A stretch of 20,692 nt of DNA, taken from positions 1 to 20,692 of the forward strand of contig CAZKBV010000028.1 in assembly GCA_964551215.1 (NCBI GenBank), in the 5' to 3' direction. The notes under the pieces were generated by a model. That model was not told the DNA's origin, searched no databases, and saw only the letters and a list, made by a program, of their open reading frames with translations. This document shows positions 14,087 through 20,692 of this stretch, piece by piece. The stretch comes from JAFLUQ01 sp964551215. GTDB taxonomy: Bacteria; Bacillota; Clostridia; UMGS1883. Both the position numbers and the translations under genes were made by a program. Numbering within the stretch: the first letter of the stretch is position 1; every line of letters begins with the position of its first letter.

Positions 14087-15277
14087 TTAATTTGCGCCGT
14101 CAGCTTCAATCAGCACCCGCTCGGTTTCCTCGACGGCCTTGTTTACCCAGTATTCCATATCTATTTTGCTTTGGCTTTGAAGCACCTTTTCCAATAGGGG
14201 CTTTGTTGTGGGGTGCTTGGGGACGAACACCGTACAGCAGTCCTCATACGGAAGTATGGAAGTCTCAAAGGTGCCTATTTTACGGGCCATATTGACGATT
14301 TCGTCCTTGTCCGCTCCTATAAGCGGGCGGAACACCGGCAAAGATTCCACCGCGTTGTTTGTAACGCCCAAGGCGTGGATGGTCTGGCTGGCAACCTGCC
14401 CCAGACTTTCTCCGGTGATAAGGGCGAGACTGCCGCTCTTTTTGGCGATACGCTCCGCCACCATCATCATCATGCGGCGCATAATAAGGGTGAGATGCTC
14501 CTCGGGGCAGTTGTCACGGATGGCAAGCTGCTGCTCGGTGAAGGGGACTATATAAAGATTGTACCGGCCTGTGTAGCTTGCCAGAATACGCCCCAGCTCG
14601 ATGACCTTTTCCTTGGCTCTTTCGCCGGTATAGGGAGGGCTGAAGAAGTGGACGGCGTTAAGCTCCACGCCTCTTTTTGCCATCATATAGCCGGAAACGG
14701 GGCTGTCGATGCCTCCGCTGAGCAGAAGCGTCGCCCGACCGTTGCTGCCCGTAGGCATACCGCCCGGCCCGCTGACCCGTGCCGTATCCGCATAGACATA
14801 GGCTTCCTTGCCGCGTATCTCAACCCGGACGATGGTGTCCGGATTGGTCACATTTACGCTGAGATGGGGGCATTTTTCCAAAAGCGCGCCCCCCATTTCA
14901 CGGCTTATTGCCGGGGAATTAAAGGGAAACTGCTTGTCGCTTCGCTTTGATTCCACCTTGAAGGTGTCGATGCTGTCCATGAAGGGAGCCAGATAGTCGG
15001 CGCCATCCCTGAGAATAACGTCCATATCCTTGGGGAAAACTCCGGCGCGCGCAATGAACACAATGCCGAACACCTTTTGCAGACGCCGGATTATATCGTC
15101 GATATCTGCCCCTTCGGCAGGCTCCACATAGGTTATGGCTTGGGACTTGTAAACGCTTTTTCGGCTTTCTTCGGGGACAGCCCTTTTTATATTGCTTATG
15201 AGCAAATCCTCAAAGCGGCTTCTGTTCAGCCCTTTAAGGATTATTTCCCCATATTTTATAAGTATAATTTCTTTCAT
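14087..15277 (-). CDS. thiI: tRNA 4-thiouridine synthase
   Basis: The protein is 396 aa, the rhodanese-less form usual in Firmicutes. It has an N-terminal ferredoxin-like region, a THUMP domain (about 60-165) and a PP-loop adenylation domain with SGGIDS at 187-192. Further landmarks are HFFSPPYTG, ITGESLGQVASQT and the paired cysteines in PYEDCCTVF. The enzyme adenylates U8 of tRNA and inserts sulfur received from a cysteine desulfurase; in some bacteria it also serves thiamine synthesis. The desulfurase gene lies directly upstream with a 37-nt gap, the typical clostridial and bacillar pairing, which supports a dedicated sulfur-transfer couple. ATG 15277 has GAGAGG about 9 nt upstream. No T-run terminator is seen after its stop on this strand. 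Confidence 0.95.
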   Translation of the reverse strand: MKEIILIKYGEIILKGLNRSRFEDLLISNIKRAVPEESRKSVYKSQAITYVEPAEGADIDDIIRRLQKVFGIVFIARAGVFPKDMDVILRDGADYLAPFMDSIDTFKVESKRSDKQFPFNSPAISREMGGALLEKCPHLSVNVTNPDTIVRVEIRGKEAYVYADTARVSGPGGMPTGSNGRATLLLSGGIDSPVSGYMMAKRGVELNAVHFFSPPYTGERAKEKVIELGRILASYTGRYNLYIVPFTEQQLAIRDNCPEEHLTLIMRRMMMMVAERIAKKSGSLALITGESLGQVASQTIHALGVTNNAVESLPVFRPLIGADKDEIVNMARKIGTFETSILPYEDCCTVFVPKHPTTKPLLEKVLQSQSKIDMEYWVNKAVEETERVLIEADGAN

Positions 15278-15314
15278 GCCTTGGTTCCTCTCGTTTTTAG
15301 TTCTTGACGGAAGC

Positions 15315-16424
15315 TTATCTTCTCCAAAGGCGCACGGCTTCCATAACCGCGGCGGCGGTTTCCTCTATTTCCTCGCGGGAGGTAAAACGGGACAGGCTGA
15401 ACCGCACGGCGTTATCCGCCGTTTCCCTCTTCATTGCCTTTAAAACATGGCTTCCTCCGCCTTTTGCCGAGGCGCAGGCGCTTCCGGCGGAAACGCATAT
15501 GCCCTTTTCGTTAAGGGCGTTGAGCATTACCTCACTGCGGATGCCCCCGAAGGAAACGTTGAGAATATAGGGACTTTCGTTTTCGCCTCCGTTATGGCAG
15601 GTGTCGGGTATGCTTAAAAGCCTTTCCTTTAAAAGGGCTTTAAGCTCAAAGGGGTGGTTTTTGTTTAAGGCCGCCTGCTCCGCCGCGACAGTAAGTCCGG
15701 CTATTGCCGGAAGGTTTTCCGTGCCGCTGCGAAGGCCTTTTTCCTGACCGCCGCCGCAAACGGGGCTTTTAAGTACCGCGCCTTTTTTTACGTAAAGTAC
15801 GCCCACTCCCTTGGGGCCGTGAATCTTATGGCCGCTGACGCTTGCGGCGTCAATTCCCCAACGGCGCAAATTCAAAGGCACATGGCCGAAGGCCTGTACC
15901 GCGTCTGTGTGAAGCAAAGCGCGGGGAGCCGCCTTTTCCATAATTCCTTTGATTTTGTCCACAGGCATAATCGCCCCTGTTTCGTTGTTCACAGCCATAA
16001 CCGACACAAGGCAGGTCTGCTCCGTAATCGCTTCCCGAAAGGCGGAAAGGGGAACAACTCCGTCGGAATCGGGCATGAGATATATAACCTCAAAGCCCTT
16101 ATCTTCCAGCCTTTCCATACATCTTAAAACCGCCGGATGCTCCACCGCCGTGGTTACCACCCGCTTCCCCTTTTTGATGTTTGCTCCGCCGAAAACGGCG
16201 ATATTGTCGCTTTCCGTACCTCCCGAGGTAAAATATATTTCCTCGGGAAGCACCTCTAAAGCCTTTGCGGTGCGTTTGCGGCAGTCGGTAAGAAGCCTTT
16301 CGGCTTCTGTTCCCAAAAGGTGACGGCTGGAGGGGTTGCCGAAGCAGCCCTCCATAGTGTCCGCCACGGCCTTTATTACCTCTTTTGTGGGAGCCGTGGT
16401 GGCCGAATTGTCAAGATATATCAT
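15315..16424 (-). CDS. NifS/IscS-type cysteine desulfurase
   Basis: This 369-aa pyridoxal-phosphate enzyme removes sulfur from L-cysteine to form a persulfide. Visible landmarks are the start MIYLDNSATT, TSGGTESDN (about 66-74), H96 (VEHPAV) stacking on the cofactor, D174 (HTDAVQ), and the cofactor lysine K200 (SGHKIHGPKG). The persulfide cysteine is C317 (SAGSACAS) on a short catalytic loop. All catalytic residues are present. Its position immediately before thiI suggests it feeds ThiI (the NifZ/IscS-like role in Bacillus) rather than Fe-S assembly, since no iscU or sufU neighbour is present. ATG 16424 follows AGAGG by 7-8 nt. The small hypothetical gene upstream ends 21 nt before, so the genes are likely one operon. 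Confidence 0.94.
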   Translation of the reverse strand: MIYLDNSATTAPTKEVIKAVADTMEGCFGNPSSRHLLGTEAERLLTDCRKRTAKALEVLPEEIYFTSGGTESDNIAVFGGANIKKGKRVVTTAVEHPAVLRCMERLEDKGFEVIYLMPDSDGVVPLSAFREAITEQTCLVSVMAVNNETGAIMPVDKIKGIMEKAAPRALLHTDAVQAFGHVPLNLRRWGIDAASVSGHKIHGPKGVGVLYVKKGAVLKSPVCGGGQEKGLRSGTENLPAIAGLTVAAEQAALNKNHPFELKALLKERLLSIPDTCHNGGENESPYILNVSFGGIRSEVMLNALNEKGICVSAGSACASAKGGGSHVLKAMKRETADNAVRFSLSRFTSREEIEETAAAVMEAVRLWRR

Positions 16425-16445
16425 AGCTTTTCCTCTTTTTTGCGG

Positions 16446-16949
16446 CTATTTGCATTGGTTTCCCTCGGCATCGAGCCAAATCGCGTTTACACTGTAGCTG
16501 CCCTTCGGGGAAGGATTGCAGATAATGCTGCTTTCCTTGAAATCAAAGTCAAGGATATCCTTTTTCCCTTCGTAGGAATAGGTGACCTGAGCGGATGCCG
16601 CTATGTCGGAGTTAAGCCAGAACAGGTCATAATTTGCCCCGCCTATTTTGGCGGAGGCCTTTACGGGGCTGCCCTTTTTCACGGAGAAAATATCCCCCAG
16701 CTTGTACTTCCCGCCGCCTTTGTGGGTAAATACGGCAAGACCGTTTTCCCCTGCGTCGGAGGTAAAGCCGCATATAATATAGTCTTCTCCGTTAAGCTCG
16801 GCGACAATATGCGCCCCCACGACCTTTTGACTGAGAATCTCCCGCCGACTTTCCGCGGAGGAGCCGTCCACAGTACCCATGTACCACGTCCATGCGATAA
16901 TGGCGGCAATCATAACGGCAATTCCCGAAATGGTGTAACGTTTAGGCAT
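16446..16949 (-). CDS. Membrane-anchored hypothetical protein
   Basis: I do not recognise this 167-aa protein. It starts MPKRYTISGIAVMIAAIIAW and has a single N-terminal transmembrane or uncleaved signal segment (about residues 6-24). A predicted beta-rich extracytoplasmic domain (about 40-167) follows, with two cysteines near the middle and end and a terminal Cys-Lys. The ATG at 16949 is set by GGGAG 8 nt upstream; the in-frame ATG at 16967 has no site. It lies 86 nt after the ParC-like gene and 21 nt before the desulfurase, so it is probably in an operon with desulfurase and thiI. Nothing in the sequence links it to sulfur transfer. Confidence 0.8.
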   Translation of the reverse strand: MPKRYTISGIAVMIAAIIAWTWYMGTVDGSSAESRREILSQKVVGAHIVAELNGEDYIICGFTSDAGENGLAVFTHKGGGKYKLGDIFSVKKGSPVKASAKIGGANYDLFWLNSDIAASAQVTYSYEGKKDILDFDFKESSIICNPSPKGSYSVNAIWLDAEGNQCK

Positions 16950-17035
16950 AATAATTTCTCCCTTCATTTTCTTCCTTTTTTATTTTAAGCTTTATTTTAG
17001 ACAACAGCCATGCCGATTTTACGGCGCGCCCTTAG

Positions 17036-19219
17036 CTATTCCAACGTAAGCTGCTTTACGGAGCTGTCCTCATTTTTTAGGTAATAGCCCGAAGAGGGAA
17101 TACTCTTTGCCCTGTAGCCTTCGGAGGATTTCAGGCAGTCTTGGGGCAGAGCCATAGTTTTAAGCAGACTTTTCCGCCTAAGCGTCAGCACCTGAACCCC
17201 CTGAGCCGTACGGCTGGTTTTGGTGAGAATGTCCGCCGTATTAAATACCACGCATTTTTCGATGCTGCTTATAAGGGCTACGTCGCTGTCCTCGGGAATA
17301 TATAGACAGCCCACAAGAGTTCCGTTGCCGTAAGCCCCGGTAAGCCGCTTGCGGTTGGTTTTGGTGGCGTAGCTGTTCATATCTATTTTGGCGACTTTGC
17401 CGCTTTCAAAGGCAAAAAGCATAAAGCCCTTGTATCCGTATGAAGGCGTGGCGAAAACTATCCGCTCGCCCTCCTCCATACCCAGCACATTTGGAAGATA
17501 ATCCCCCATAGAGCTGAGCTTTCCGTCCGAAAGCTCCCGCAGGCGGCACTTGTAGCAGTTTCTCAGATCCGAGAAAAACAATACGTCCTGAGAATTGTCG
17601 GCTTCGGCGAGACAAATTACCCTGTCGCCCTCCTTCATCTTGTTATTGCCGCCGTTGCGAAGGCTTGCGAGGGGAATTTTCTTGAAGTAGTTTTCCGCGG
17701 TAAGGAATATTTTCAGCTTGTAGCCGTCGATTTTCTCCTCCTCCGGCGGGGCGGGAACGTCCTCAACAGTTATTATTTCCGTTTTGCGGGGTTTAGAGTA
17801 CTTTTTGGATATTTCATTGAGCTGTTTTATTATAACCTTATGAATGAGCTTGTCGTTTTCGGCGGTACGGCGAAGGTCGGCAATTTCATCGGTAAGGCTT
17901 TTAATTTCGGATATGCGCTTTAAAATGTAGTCCTTGTTAAGGTTGCGCAGCTTTATTTCAGCCACAAATTCCGCCTGAATTTTGTCTATGCCGAAGCCTT
18001 CCATCAAATTGGGAACCACCATTGCGTCGTCGGGAGTGTTCCGCACAATTTTTATTGCCTTGTCTATATCCAGAAGAATTTTCTCAAGCCCCTTTAAAAG
18101 GTGCAGACGGGCCTCCTTGTTTTCCGCGTCGAAAACGCACACTCGGCGGATGCTCTCTGTGCGGAAGCGCGTCCATTCCTTGAGAATCTCCTTTATGCCC
18201 ATGACCCTTGGGCTGCCGTCAACAAGAATATTGTAGTTGCAACCGAAGCTGTCCTCAAGAGGAGTTTTGTCGTAGAGCTTTGTCATGAGCTTTTCAGGGT
18301 CAACGCCCCGTTTAAGGTCAATGGTAAGGCGAAGGCCGTTGATATCCGTTTCGTCCCGGACGTCGTTTATTTCCTTTATTTTGCCCGCCTTCATAAGCTC
18401 CGCTATTTTTTCGATAATTATTTCCACAGCGGTGCTGTAGGGAATTTCCGTTATCTCTATGGTATTGCTTTTCTTTTCGTAAGTGTATTTTGCCCTCACC
18501 CGTATGCTTCCCGTTCCGGTTTCGTAAATCCTGTCGAGGGCTTCCTTGTCATATATAAGCTGTCCGCCTGTGGAAAAGTCGGGGGCTAAAATATATTCCC
18601 GCAGGTCGGCCTTTTCGTTTTTAAGGTATGCCGCCGCCGCGTCGCAGACCTCCTTTAAATTATAGGAGGCTATTTTGCTTGCCATGCCTACGGCAATGCC
18701 CATATTAGGGTTTACAAGAATGTTGGGAAAAGCCGTGGGTAAAAGCACGGGTTCCTTCATGGTGCCGTCGTAGTTATCTATGAAATCGACGGCGTTCTTT
18801 TCGATGTCGCGGAATATTTCCTCGCATATGGGAGATAGCTTTGCTTCTGTATAGCGGGAGGCGGCATAGGCCATGTCGCGGCTGTACTGCTTGCCGAAGT
18901 TGCCCTTTGAATCCACAAATGGGTGAAGCAGAGCCTCGTTTCCCTCTGTAAGACGCACCATTGTTTCGTAGATTGCTCCGTCGCCGTGGGGATTCAGCTT
19001 CATGGCGTCGCCCACTATGGAGGCGCTCTTTATGCGCTTGCCCTTAAGAAGCCCCCGTTTGTACATCATGTACAGAAGCTTCCTGTGGGCCGGTTTGAAG
19101 CCGTCTATCTCCGGTATGGCACGGGATATAATTACGCTCATGGCGTATGGCATATAGTTTTTTTCAAGAGTTTCGGTTATCCTTTCGGGAGTCGCTTTGC
19201 TTTGGCTCATTTTTTTCAT
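17036..19219 (-). CDS. parC: DNA topoisomerase IV/gyrase subunit A, divergent clostridial type
   Basis: This roughly 727-aa type IIA topoisomerase subunit breaks and rejoins DNA together with a GyrB/ParE ATPase. It has the winged-helix/tower core (about 15-460) with the active-site tyrosine Y123 in SRYTEAKL. A coiled-coil stretch (about 400-460) precedes a C-terminal beta-pinwheel region (about 500-727). The gyrase signature GyrA-box (QRRGGKG) is not visible, which favours a ParC-like enzyme over gyrase. The quinolone-binding segment reads HGDGAIYE (78-85), with Gly and Glu where E. coli GyrA has S83 and D87. No parE is adjacent, although the two are usually paired. Start candidates are ATG 19219 (AGGAG about 5 nt upstream), ATG 19210, and a GTG at 19240; I prefer 19219. 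It has its own promoter. Confidence 0.88.
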   Translation of the reverse strand: MKKMSQSKATPERITETLEKNYMPYAMSVIISRAIPEIDGFKPAHRKLLYMMYKRGLLKGKRIKSASIVGDAMKLNPHGDGAIYETMVRLTEGNEALLHPFVDSKGNFGKQYSRDMAYAASRYTEAKLSPICEEIFRDIEKNAVDFIDNYDGTMKEPVLLPTAFPNILVNPNMGIAVGMASKIASYNLKEVCDAAAAYLKNEKADLREYILAPDFSTGGQLIYDKEALDRIYETGTGSIRVRAKYTYEKKSNTIEITEIPYSTAVEIIIEKIAELMKAGKIKEINDVRDETDINGLRLTIDLKRGVDPEKLMTKLYDKTPLEDSFGCNYNILVDGSPRVMGIKEILKEWTRFRTESIRRVCVFDAENKEARLHLLKGLEKILLDIDKAIKIVRNTPDDAMVVPNLMEGFGIDKIQAEFVAEIKLRNLNKDYILKRISEIKSLTDEIADLRRTAENDKLIHKVIIKQLNEISKKYSKPRKTEIITVEDVPAPPEEEKIDGYKLKIFLTAENYFKKIPLASLRNGGNNKMKEGDRVICLAEADNSQDVLFFSDLRNCYKCRLRELSDGKLSSMGDYLPNVLGMEEGERIVFATPSYGYKGFMLFAFESGKVAKIDMNSYATKTNRKRLTGAYGNGTLVGCLYIPEDSDVALISSIEKCVVFNTADILTKTSRTAQGVQVLTLRRKSLLKTMALPQDCLKSSEGYRAKSIPSSGYYLKNEDSSVKQLTLE

Positions 19220-19251
19220 CCTTTCTCCTGACAGTATCACCTAACCATAAT

Positions 19252-19280
19252 ATTTTATCACAATAGATTTTGTTTGTCCA
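19252..19280 (-). promoter_or_regulatory. Promoter of the parC-like gene
   Basis: On the minus strand TGGACA (complement of 19275-19280) and TAAAAT (complement of 19252-19257) are spaced exactly 17 nt, each one base from consensus. The predicted start lies near 19245, about 26 nt before the start codon. Confidence 0.72.
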
Positions 19281-19342
19281 GTAAAATTTTAGAAAAATTG
19301 CCGCCGCAGTGGAAAGGTATCGGGCGCATGAGGGATAAACCA

Positions 19343-19380
19343 AAATCCGAGGTGTTTGCAGCCCGCAAAGCCTCGGATTT
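19343..19380 (-). terminator. Probable terminator of galE
   Basis: AAATCCGAGG and CCTCGGATTT (10 perfect pairs) enclose a second stem TTTGC/GCAAA. On the minus strand the right arm runs into ATTTTGGTTTATCC, a broken T-run. It lies just after the galE stop and before the parC promoter. Confidence 0.7.
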
Positions 19381-19401
19381 CCGATTCAAATATTACAATT
19401 A

Positions 19402-20418
19402 TTATGCGTCCAAGCCATTGGGATTGTTTTTTTGCCAGTTCCATGTGTCGCGGCACATATCCTCAATGGTCTTTTCAGCCTTCCAGCCCAGAAGCTCGCG
19501 GGCCTTTTTCGGATCCGCGTAACACTCGGGAACATCGCCGGCGCGGCGGGGCTGAATTTCGTAGGGAAGATCGATATCGTTTACCTTCATGAAGCTGTTT
19601 ACGATATCAAGCACGCTGTAGCCTACGCCGGTACCCAGATTGATAGGCTCTGCGCCCTTGTGGGAGGCGGCGTACTCAATTGCTTTTGCGTGGCCCTTAG
19701 CAAGGTCCACAACATGTATGTAATCGCGGACACAGGTGCCGTCGGGAGTGGGATAGTCGTTGCCGAACACGCCCAGCTTAGGCAGCTTGCCTATGGCAAC
19801 CTGAGAGATATAGGGCATAAGGTTGTTGGGAATTCCGTTGGGATCCTCACCGATGCGGCCGCTTTCGTGAGCGCCGATGGGGTTGAAGTAACGAAGAAGA
19901 ACAACGCTCAAATTGGGATTCGCGGCGCACGCGTCCCGGAAAATCTGCTCCGACATAACCTTTGTCCAGCCGTAGGGGCTGCTGGTTTTGTACGCGGGCA
20001 TATCCTCTGTCAGAGGCACCTTTTCGGGAACGCCGTAAACCGTAGCGGAAGAGCTGAACACGACGTTGTTTACGCCGTGCTTTTCCATAACCTCCAGCAA
20101 AGTGATTGTGGAATCAAGATTGTTGCGGTAGTAGCGCAGAGGAATCTTGCAGCTTTCGCCCACGGCCTTAAGCCCGGCAAAGTGAATTATGCAGTCAATT
20201 TCGTTCTCGGAGAAGATTTTGTCCATAGCCTCGAAATCAGTGGCGTCAGCTTCGTAAAACTTAAAATCCTTTCCGCTGATTTCGCGGATTCTGTTAAGGG
20301 CCTCAGGCTTGGAATTGCAATAGTTGTCGACAATTATTACATCATGGCCCAACCCCAGCAGCTCAATGCAGGTGTGGGAGCCTATATATCCGGCTCCGCC
20401 TGTAAGCAGCACCTTCAT
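19402..20418 (-). CDS. galE: UDP-glucose 4-epimerase
   Basis: The protein is 338 aa, the same length as E. coli GalE. It interconverts UDP-glucose and UDP-galactose, serving galactose use and the supply of UDP-galactose for surface polysaccharides. The NAD-binding Rossmann motif is GGAGYIGSH (7-15). The catalytic residues fall at the canonical numbers S124 (SSSATVYG), Y149 and K153 (SPYGWTK). The C-terminal substrate-binding part contains RYFNPIGAH and RRAGDVPECYAD. I chose ATG 20418 because GAAAGGA lies about 10 nt upstream and the start MKVLLTGGAGYIGSH is typical; a GTG at 20427 abuts the site and is rejected. It stands alone with its own promoter and terminator. Its leader carries repeat copy B. 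Confidence 0.96.
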   Translation of the reverse strand: MKVLLTGGAGYIGSHTCIELLGLGHDVIIVDNYCNSKPEALNRIREISGKDFKFYEADATDFEAMDKIFSENEIDCIIHFAGLKAVGESCKIPLRYYRNNLDSTITLLEVMEKHGVNNVVFSSSATVYGVPEKVPLTEDMPAYKTSSPYGWTKVMSEQIFRDACAANPNLSVVLLRYFNPIGAHESGRIGEDPNGIPNNLMPYISQVAIGKLPKLGVFGNDYPTPDGTCVRDYIHVVDLAKGHAKAIEYAASHKGAEPINLGTGVGYSVLDIVNSFMKVNDIDLPYEIQPRRAGDVPECYADPKKARELLGWKAEKTIEDMCRDTWNWQKNNPNGLDA

Positions 20419-20440
20419 GGTAAACACGTCCTTTCAATAA

Positions 20441-20534
20441 TTTTTTAAATCGGAGCAACGCTCCACTTTGCTTGCAAGGAGCGGAGCTTGCGATAGATTA
20501 ACCGGCGCGGGTAACATCCGCGCGTAGGTTATAC
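20441..20534 (-). repeat. Structured interspersed repeat, copy B (short form), in the galE leader
   Basis: Read on the minus strand it runs GTATAACCTACGCG, a hairpin GCGCGG-ATGTTAC-CCGCGC, CCGG, then the 59-nt part (20499 down to 20441) that matches copy A at 57 of 59 positions. It is about 55 nt shorter than copy A. The predicted transcription start (near 20537) places the whole element inside the galE mRNA leader, ending 22 nt before the start codon. This is the same orientation and nearly the same distance as copy A before purL. Confidence 0.85.
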
Positions 20535-20543
20535 TTTATATTT

Positions 20544-20572
20544 ATTATACAACGTATTTGCCCTTTTGTAAA
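20544..20572 (-). promoter_or_regulatory. Promoter of galE
   Basis: On the minus strand TTTACA (complement of 20567-20572) and a perfect TATAAT (complement of 20544-20549) are spaced 17 nt. A TTGCGCAA palindrome (20586-20593) lies 13 nt upstream of the -35 box. Confidence 0.85.
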
Positions 20573-20611
20573 GTAATTTTTGCTATTGCGCAAAATAATT
20601 TTTTCGTCAGA

Positions 20612-20649
20612 GATAATATTGGCGACCAAGTGATAATATATTGGTGACC
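20612..20649 (+). repeat. Tandem imperfect direct repeat near the right edge
   Basis: GATAATATTGGCGACC (20612-20627) is followed after 4 nt by GATAATATATTGGTGACC (20632-20649). They differ by a 2-nt insertion and one substitution. The repeats may be operator sites for a gene to the right, or part of a mobile-element end lying outside the window; the sequence here does not decide. Confidence 0.6.
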
Positions 20650-20680
20650 GCGAGAAACTAAAATTTTTTGTTTTTGGGTA

Positions 20681-20686
20681 TTGACA
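20681..20686 (+). promoter_or_regulatory. Possible -35 box of a promoter cut by the window edge
   Basis: A perfect TTGACA lies six bases before the right edge, after a T-rich tract (20663-20676). The -10 region would fall outside the window, so this is only a candidate. The tandem repeats at 20612-20649 would lie about 30 nt upstream. Confidence 0.3.
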
Positions 20687-20692
20687 AACGCC

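Noticed and set aside
16950..17035. Possible promoter or terminator between the parC-like gene and the hypothetical gene
   Set aside because: The best promoter candidate (TTGTCT, 16 nt, TAAAAA) is poor, and the GCCG/CGGC hairpin is too short with no T-run; an operon read-through is simpler.
1..20692. CRISPR array, prophage, toxin-antitoxin or defence genes
   Set aside because: No regularly spaced repeats, integrase, transposase, nuclease or small paired genes of those kinds were found on either strand.

Overview
The window looks like a chromosomal segment of an anaerobic Clostridia-type Firmicute, perhaps an uncultured gut or rumen lineage. I infer this from the gene families: a Toprim/DUF4093 RNase M5-like protein, a one-chain clostridial FGAM synthase, a rhodanese-less ThiI beside a NifS-type cysteine desulfurase, a divergent GyrA/ParC paralogue, S-layer-homology (SLH) proteins, AAGGAGG ribosome-binding sites and a class I c-di-GMP riboswitch. 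I see no prophage, transposase, CRISPR array or conjugation gene. The content is housekeeping genes interleaved with secreted and cell-surface genes.

Left part (1-6900). A truncated leftward gene for a secreted protein (1-83) is divergent from a secreted CotH-like kinase (255-2474), which overlaps a small DUF1294 membrane protein. After a strong terminator comes a membrane-anchored G5-M23 peptidase (3096-4421). Then follow tRNA-Arg(CCG) with its own promoter and terminator, and a c-di-GMP-I riboswitch that heads a secreted protein of unknown function (4843-5868). A structured intergenic stretch with five inverted repeats leads into the RNase M5-like gene (6211-6801).

Middle part (6800-14070). 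Its own promoter precedes an SLH/Big2 surface protein (6930-8261), which overlaps radC. Between radC and purL lies a structured 149-nt repeat. purL (9107-12823) is followed 38 nt later by a cohesin-like/SLH surface protein, then by a very strong terminator.

Right part (14087-20418, all leftward). thiI, a NifS-type desulfurase and a small membrane-anchored hypothetical follow a ParC/GyrA-like subunit, and the four may be co-transcribed. Upstream, galE has its own promoter and terminator. The galE leader holds a second copy of the repeat found before purL. The last 120 bases hold short tandem repeats and a possible promoter for a gene outside the window.

The most interesting non-textbook signals are these: (i) the structured repeat present as the 5' leader element of two unrelated genes, purL and galE, with mutually exclusive GCTCC/GGAGC pairings; (ii) the c-di-GMP riboswitch controlling an unrecognised secreted protein behind tandem TTGCATATA repeats; (iii) the palindrome over the -35 box and the start-proximal hairpin of the RNase M5-like gene; (iv) a cohesin-like/SLH cell-surface protein. 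None of these proves a new system. All positions and motifs were read by eye; no database search or folding computation was run.
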